A DNA stretch of 64,000 nt from Tulasnella sp. 424 (lineage: Eukaryota > Basidiomycota > Agaricomycetes > Cantharellales > Tulasnellaceae): assembly GCA_019633425.1 (NCBI GenBank), contig WSUB01000112.1, positions 62,001 through 126,000 on the forward strand. Reading direction: 5' to 3'. Below are positions 58,135 to 64,000 of the stretch, piece after piece. Numbering within the stretch: position 1 is the first letter of the stretch; each line of letters starts with the position of its first letter. The position numbers and the translations under genes were made by a program. Under the pieces are notes generated by a model. The model had not been told where the DNA came from, searched no databases, and saw only the letters and a program-made list of their open reading frames with translations.

Positions 58135-60084
58135 GGTTGTACAGGATCCCTTTGAACGCGGGGGCCAAAGCGCGGCAGGGGATGTCAAGAGGAAGAGCCG
58201 GGGGGGGAAGGGGGGGGGAAGAGGAGAGGAAAGAGGCGTCCTGAGCAATCAAACCTGCGTGGGATTTTCTATCATCTAAATCAACCCTGTCCTTTCCCTT
58301 TTAGGTCACAACCCTTTGACCCTCTCTGCTACTATCCAACAAGTTCGTCATTAGTCTCCCGCGTCGCTCTATGCTAGTGCTTGACCTTGGAGCATCGGCG
58401 GAGACTTAAGAAAGTGTAGGGTAGAATTCTATTGGCTCGTTCTCAGTGCGTAAACAAACCCCCTCACCTCGTGGCGAACATTGCAGAGCGTCAGGACCTC
58501 CGATCCACCCAATCGGTGCCAGACCTTCCCGATCGAGTCTCGACACATATACGCAACGTATGAGCGAATCGTCGTATAAATGTGTACACAACCCTTTCTC
58601 CTTCGGGGACCTCACCATTTAGCACCCATGTTTTCCCAAGGGGCATGAGCGACGCACGCGCGTACACCGTCGTCCACTGTGTCTCCTTACGCCACTTCCG
58701 ATTCATTGTTCGGAGACAGTGCATACTAGAGCTGCCGATAGGGCCCGGGTTTGGATGACCGATGCCATTGAGATCCAGAGATAATCAATACTCTAAAATG
58801 CAATCGTCCAATGAGCAGGGTGAGATCCGTGCATGTGGACGGCAGCTGAGTATATCCCCCTTTCCTCACTCTTCGGCGTTAAATAGTGGCAAAGAAAAAG
58901 GAGGTTTTTTATTCTTCGAAAAAACACTATTCCCCATACAATCCAGACCGACAATCAGCGCTTGGGAAAAGAGTCACCCCACGAAAGTTAGGTCAGTGGA
59001 TTGTACGCAGCCAGGTTGGGTTTAGTCTTTTTACCACTGTGCGAGTTCGATCGTACGCGTTCTCCCCCGAAGATTGGGCTCACGGCTTTATGCCTAGTCT
59101 CCGATATCAATGTGAGAAGTCCCTTTCTACCCTAAGGGTTCCTATTTCGATCTCTGGTTTATAAGCATCGATAGAGGGAAATGCGGATTCGGCGAAATGC
59201 TGGGCTCCAAGTGCATCCGCGCGCTCTGATCCGTGTTTCACTCAGCACCGAGGAGCGGAGCCTCGCCTTCATCATCATGCACAACTGGTATTTCATAAAC
59301 CACTCTGGTACCTTTAGAATTTATGTAAAAGGAGCAGAAATTCCGACATATACGCACTCCTACGAAGCCCCTGCACGTCGGTGCCGCATCTGGGCAACCT
59401 GGCTTCGTCGGACATCAACACAGGGACGCTTACCTCCGCCTATCGTTTCTGCCTCATTTTATAGTCACCTCATCTTGAGTACACTCACTATTGCTGCTTC
59501 TGCGGTGGGCATTTCGGGGGTTCCCATGAATCCCAGCGATGGGAGACACTTTGACCTCCAAACGGGCTGGCTGCGCGAGTTGGCGTCGCAGTGCTCCTCC
59601 GGATATCACCGCAACGACAGGGAGGCTTTCCTCACGCCGATCGTTTGCGCCACATTTTTCAGAGCCCTCACCTCGGAGGATATTAAACCCTGTCTGCTTC
59701 TGTGACGGGCATTTTGGAATTTTCTTACGAGTCCCAGTGGAAGACATTGGCCTTCAAAGGAGGTGGCCGGTATCTCCCGTCCCTTGAAGGTGAAAAAAGG
59801 GACAAAGAGGACACACATACTTTATTCAGGACGTCGTAGCAGATGTGCATAATGATGCAATCAACCTCCCGAGTTCAACTGGAGCGTTTGGACAAAGAGA
59901 GAGGGGGCACGAGACCCTGAGTGCCACAATCAGGACAAACACGTACATTCATTCCCACCTTCCATTCAACCTCCACCACCAAAACACGCGCCACGAACCA
60001 GTCCAGTTCCTGAAGCGTTTCTCCTCCAAAGTCGAAACCTCCAAAACGTATAACAACACCAGAAAGTGGATATACTTCGAAACC
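58135..60084. other. Intergenic between the regulator and EMC2
   Basis: No gene supported. A purine-rich stretch with long G runs lies at 58190-58235. The frame at 59181-59705 (174 codons) coincides with a roughly 200-bp tandem repeat (59440-59770) and shows no domain. The 59.85-60.08 kb part is the likely EMC2 leader. Confidence 0.5.
59440..59770. repeat. Imperfect tandem repeat, period about 197 bp
   Basis: ATCGTTTCTGCCTCATTTTA...GCTGCTTCTGCGGTGGGCATTT (59444-59517) recurs in diverged form as ATCGTTTGCGCCACATTTTT...CTGCTTCTGTGACGGGCATTTT (59640-59714), followed in both by AATCCCAG/AGTCCCAG, GGGAGACACTTTG/GGAAGACATTGG and CCTCCAAAC/CCTTCAAAG. Confidence 0.6.
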
Positions 60085-63000
60085 ATGGCAGCTCCAAAGA
60101 CCATTCAAACCTCTCTCGAAACGCTTCACCGCTTACGTGTCCGAAAAGTCCGCGCTTCGCAGGAAGTCTTGGACCATGTCGAGTTCTTACAGGAGAAAGG
60201 CGTGAATCTCAAGACTAAGATGGGAGACGACTGTATGTTAAAAAATTCTCTTTATTTCTTGGCGTTGGATAGCTGATCATGAGAGTGTTGTTATTTTTGG
60301 ATCGGCTTGGGGGTGTGTGTTGAACGAAAACTCATTCCGGCAAAACGAAAGATTGGTCGTTCCTCGAACAGCTGACTGCTGCTTCATTGGACTTGGGAAG
60401 AGATGATGTCGCCGAGGTACGCTCTCTCAAACCTTTGCCTCACAAACCATGGGTCTGATGAATGAAACGTAATCCCACATCCGTTTTCGTTGCTTGCTGC
60501 CGCTGCTGCTGCGCAATACCAGGACTGCCTGAACCAACTGAACGAGCGTTTCCCCGACTCACCCCGCGTTCAAGTGTTGTATGGAATGCGTAGGGAAGCT
60601 GCCGGTGATTTGGCGGGCGCTTTGAAGTTGTACGATGCGATCCTGGAAGTGGAAGAAGCTCATGTTGTACGTGATGGCCCCCATCCGCCTCCTTCAGGAA
60701 CCGCTGACCGCTCAATGAAAACATACGTTACTCACATACGCTCTCAATTACCGGTTGTCGGGATAACAGGGCATCTGGAAACGTCGCGTCGCAGTCTACC
60801 GACAACTAGGCGATACGAAACGAGCGGTGGACGATCTCTGCCACTACCTCGATACGTTCTACACCGACGTTGAAGGGTGGTTGGAGTTGGCGGATCTGTA
60901 TGCTTCGAGATACGAGTTGAGTCTGTTCTGAAAAGTTTTCCCCTACCCCTCACCCCTTCCCCTTTCCCTTTCACTTTGCCTTTTTGGGACTCGGATGAGA
61001 AACGTCCGTGAAAACCAATATCGGCTTGTGCACTCCTCTCTCTGCCTCCCTGCCTCCCCCCTTCCCTTTTCCCTTTTTGGGATTCGGATGAGAATCGTCC
61101 GCAAGAAACTAATAATCGGCTTGTGCTGACCATGATTATGCTGACCAATAACCTTTTCCCTCCTCTTGTTCCTCCCTTCATCGCAATTTCACAATTCAAT
61201 TCATGCGACCGTTCTCGATCACTCGACATATGCTGCGGCTTCTCGGGACCTTTCGACACAAACCTTGGCGGCGATTTCAACCCGCGGCCACTGCCTCTAC
61301 TTTCACATCTCGTCTTCTAATTCTCCTTTCGCTCTTACCTTACGGCAACCAACTCAAAACCAACCAATCAACCCAACTCAATCTCCACGACAAATCCCCT
61401 TATCGTTTCTCGATACATCGCCTCTCTCTTCCTTCCGCCTTGGTTCCTCGCTTCGCCCCTGATCGCCGGCCCACTGCCCAACCTCCTCCTCCCACCCCTC
61501 ATTCTTCTCAAAACACACCCCTTCACAACGGGTCGAAAAAAAAACGAAACATTAAAACCAATAACCAACCGGCAACCCCGTGATTCGATTCGGCTTCCCG
61601 GCATACTTTCTGTGGGGCGAACCGGCTACTCTCTTCGGCTGGCCTCGCCCGCGGGTTGCACACACCGCGCGCGTCACGTGATTCCTGGTCATAAACCGGC
61701 TTGGCTTTTGCAACGTTCCACGCATCGCCACGCCGTTTTATAAACTGTCCCTTTTCCGAACCTGTTCCGCCGTGGAAATTCTTATTTTGGGGGGTATGTC
61801 TGGTGCGGTGCTGACTGTTTTTGTCTTGGGTGTCGCATGACTCCGTGGACCTTGCTGACCACCCACACTCTAAAATCAAAATACCTCGACCCCCGCTTGG
61901 TCATGCGATTCCTTTTTCGTTGGCTTGGCACGCGATTTTAACGAAACTAACAAAATTAACTACTAACCGCTCTCCGTCTTTTTTGGGATACCGGAAATAA
62001 TTGCGTTCAATTTTCTCCGGGACTAACACTGAAATAGATACGCGCAGTCGCTCCAAGCATTATCACATGCCATGCTTCTAGCACCTCAAAACCCGTTCTA
62101 TGTTTTGCAGTTTGCGGAAACCGCTGCGACGAGTGGGCAATGGGCTTTGGCGTTGAAGATGTTCCTAAGGGTCGTCGAGATGGTCGAGCTTCCGGCCGAC
62201 GAACAGGTTGATGATGCAAATGGGGACGGAAACGGAGTTGTTAGGCGGGCTTGGGTCGGTGTCAAATTGGTGAGTTAGCCTAAAGGTTTCTCTCGTTCAT
62301 CTATCCGCTTTCGACTCTCTCCGCGCGGCGACCGTTTCGCCACCGCAGCTGCAGCCTGCCCCGAGTGTGTATCCGTTCTCTTCCGCGCGCGCGAGGCCCG
62401 GCCGAGTGACGATATGGGTCTGGCCTCGCCCGGTGATGCATGCCGGGTGCGGTGAATATGCGTTGCTAAATTCGTACGGAGACCTCCGTCCCGAGTGCTG
62501 CTGCCGTCATTCTCCTTGGGCTTGGCACGCATAGCCGATTCTTGATGACGAAGATTATAGTGAGAAAAGAGAAAGAAGAAGAAGTCTTTCGGTGTTGGGT
62601 TCGGGCACTGTCCCTGCTCTCATGCTTCACTGCACTGCCCCCCCTTTGGGAGACAGACGCCTGGCGTAATGGTTGCATGTGGGACACGGATCGACGCGGT
62701 GTCTGGAAATTGCAGCATTTTGTTTTACTTTTCGATCCTTCCTCTTACCCAGCCTTGATCATTATCCGAGAGGCGCCGGATTTAGCGCCCTTTAAGTTGA
62801 GAATCGTTAAGCGATCCCCGCTTGACCTTTCCTCTTTGGGGTAATGGGGGGGATGCAAGTTTATCCGGGATATGTCGGAGGATCATCGAGTGTTTGTGTC
62901 TGTGTTTAGATGCCCGTTCACGACACTCCGAACAGACTCGCCTCGCCTCGGTTTTTTATTTGATCTCCTTTTTCGGCCATGTTCGCTGACTTACACAACT

Positions 63001-63273
63001 GACTGTGACGTTGCTTTGCAGAGCACTCGAAAGATAATGGCCGAGGCGGTGACAGCGTCTGTTCCTTCAAACAGTAAGCAGAAAATAGCACTAGGAGGAG
63101 AGGAAGAAGAAGCAAAGGCGCCGAGCGAGGAAAGGCTTCGGCAGCTGGATGCGCTGGCTACGGAGAGGGTTGGGGCTTTGAGTGGATCTGTTGGGAGGGC
63201 TTCGACGACGTCTTCTACTACGACTCCTGGGTATGGGGTGATGATGAAGTGGCTTTCTACAGCAGGAAATTAG
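60085..63273 (+). CDS. EMC2: ER membrane complex subunit 2 (Emc2), with long introns
   Basis: Six exons (60085-60232, 60352-60416, 60523-60666, 60770-60915, 62038-62269, 63022-63273) give 328 codons in frame. Emc2 is the cytosolic TPR subunit of the ER membrane protein insertase. Matches to the family: WSFLEQLTAASLDLGRDDVA, CLNQLNERFPDSPRVQVLYG, MRREAAGDLAGALKLYDAIL, IWKRRVAVYRQLGDTKRAVD, DVEGWLELADLYASRYEYAQ and LLAPQNPFYVLQFAETAATS. Donor GTTGAG after exon 4 is weak but gives RYEYAQSLQAL, exactly the family pattern. Introns 4 and 5 are about 1122 and 752 bp, some fifteen times the usual size here. The C-terminus is a short Ser/Thr-rich stretch. Confidence 0.88.
60945..61135 (+). repeat. Direct repeat inside EMC2 intron 4
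   Basis: Two imperfect copies: CCCCTTCCCCTTTCCC...TTTTTGGGACTCGGATGAGA...AATATCGGCTTGTGC (about 60950-61030) and CCCCCTTCCCTTTTCC...TTTTTGGGATTCGGATGAGA...AATAATCGGCTTGTGC (about 61055-61127), roughly 105 bp apart. This is part of what makes the intron long. Confidence 0.75.
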
Positions 63274-63556
63274 GTGTCGTAGCTCGTAGAAATGGATGTC
63301 AGGGGTTGTATGGCTGTTCTTTTTTAGATTATGCGTTCCTGGCCATATGGACACTCGTCAGTCGCGTGGGCGTCTTCCTTTCACCCGGAAACCAAAACAC
63401 ACCCACACCCCCCCTTCCCTCGGTGTCGACGAACCGGCAGCCCCCCTCATCCCATACAAAACCCGGCCCCTCCCATCACATTTCCTGCCAGTCATCATCC
63501 CCCATCCCCCTCCAGCCCCTCTTCGCATTCCTCACCGTCCACAACCAGCCCCAGCC

Positions 63557-64000
63557 ATGCCTCCGACCAGATCAAACACCTCTGCGACCGTCCTTTCCTC
63601 CGACAACGCATCTCCTTCACCTGAACCCCAAGGTCCAAAGGAACTCCCAGAACGCTCCCGTAATGCAAAGGCCCAGGCACGCCATAGAGAAAAACGCAAG
63701 GCTTATATCTCTCATGTACGTTACTACCCCCCCTCTTCTTCTCTCTCGATGTGGATAAGGATAGCTCATTGGTTGAATCTACCACGTTACGTTACGCTCT
63801 GTGTCTCTCTTCGACGGTCTATCACATCGATTGGTCCTTGCTTTGCTGCTATTCACGGGCAATGGCATGTGCTACCCATCGACCGTCCTTTTGGTCCAAA
63901 TTACAATCAACGTGCTTCACGTCATCCAACGACATCCCCTGCACTTATAACCCGCATCACCCACACAGCTCGAGCAATCCGTCGCTACCCTCAAACAGCA
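63557..64000 (+). CDS. bZIP transcription factor, N-terminal part (cut by window end)
   Basis: Exon 1 is 63557-63715 and exon 2 begins at 63969 and runs off the window; the intron (253 bp) has donor GTACGT and acceptor CACACAG. The protein starts MPPTRSNTSATVLSSDNASP and reaches the basic region PERSRNAKAQARHREKRKAY and the start of the zipper ISH-LEQSVATLKQ. The basic region has the N-x-(A/K)-A-x-R-x-R-x-K-R-K layout of fungal bZIP proteins. The target cannot be inferred. Confidence 0.82.
   Translation, partial: MPPTRSNTSATVLSSDNASPSPEPQGPKELPERSRNAKAQARHREKRKAYISHVRYYPPSSSLSMWIRIAHWLNLPRYVTLCVSLRRSITSIGPCFAAIHGQWHVLPIDRPFGPNYNQRASRHPTTSPALITRITHTARAIRRYPQTA

Noticed and set aside
59181..59705. 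174-codon plus-strand frame
   Set aside because: It lies over an imperfect tandem repeat, the repeat units fall in different phases, and no motif is recognisable.

Overview
The window is nuclear DNA of a filamentous basidiomycete, most likely an Agaricomycete. Evidence for this: almost every gene is cut by short GT-AG introns (about 45-90 bp); there is a run of DUF6533-type seven-pass membrane proteins, a family I know mainly from Agaricomycetes; and there is a TKL-like kinase with an HGDLK catalytic loop fused to TPR repeats. Two runs of N (13023-13122, 46528-46626) show that this is a scaffolded draft assembly.

Layout. 1.3-3.8 kb: EH-domain protein (minus), with a decayed copy at 9.8-10.8 kb. 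4.8-8.8 kb: kinase-TPR gene (minus) and a tandem, stop-broken duplicate of its TPR half. 11.2-17.8 kb: two tandem pepsin-like aspartic peptidase genes (minus). The outer one is intact; the inner one is crossed by an assembly gap and has lost a splice donor. A third exon-1 relic lies between them. 13.85-14.9 kb: inverted copy of the 23.4-24.6 kb block, which places another gene's promoter directly in front of the inner peptidase. 20.5-24.9 kb: Yop1/REEP-like gene (plus), a degenerate 2OG-oxygenase-like gene (minus) and a tiny 13-cysteine protein gene (plus). 25.5-26.4 kb: two-copy tandem repeat. 28.4-49.5 kb: six DUF6533-like genes (here D1 to D6; D1-D5 plus, D6 minus) and a relic of a seventh. 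50.4-63.3 kb: conserved single-copy genes GPI11/PIG-F, NOP53, a Zn2Cys6 regulator and EMC2. 63.6 kb to the end: the start of a bZIP gene.

The most unusual feature is the DUF6533 array. All six genes share one exon plan: 136 nt, a 14-nt microexon, about 29 nt, a 2-nt microexon, about 350 nt, 79 nt, 29 nt, 67 nt, then a long tail exon. The 2-nt exon appears as AG-NN-GT in D1, D2, D4, D5 and D6, and is fused to the preceding exon in D3. In each of those five genes the total coding length is a multiple of three only if those two bases are kept. The cytosolic tails share short motifs in a fixed order (IILRLRSYF..GDPIVDG, VSTIIxFA, LDWTD, VEMxxL), which suggests a common intracellular partner.

The left half (1-27 kb) is fluid accessory DNA rich in tandem and inverted duplications and relics. 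The right end (50-64 kb) is ordinary conserved housekeeping sequence. All splice models were read by eye from splice signals, reading frame and paralogue comparison; no database search was possible.
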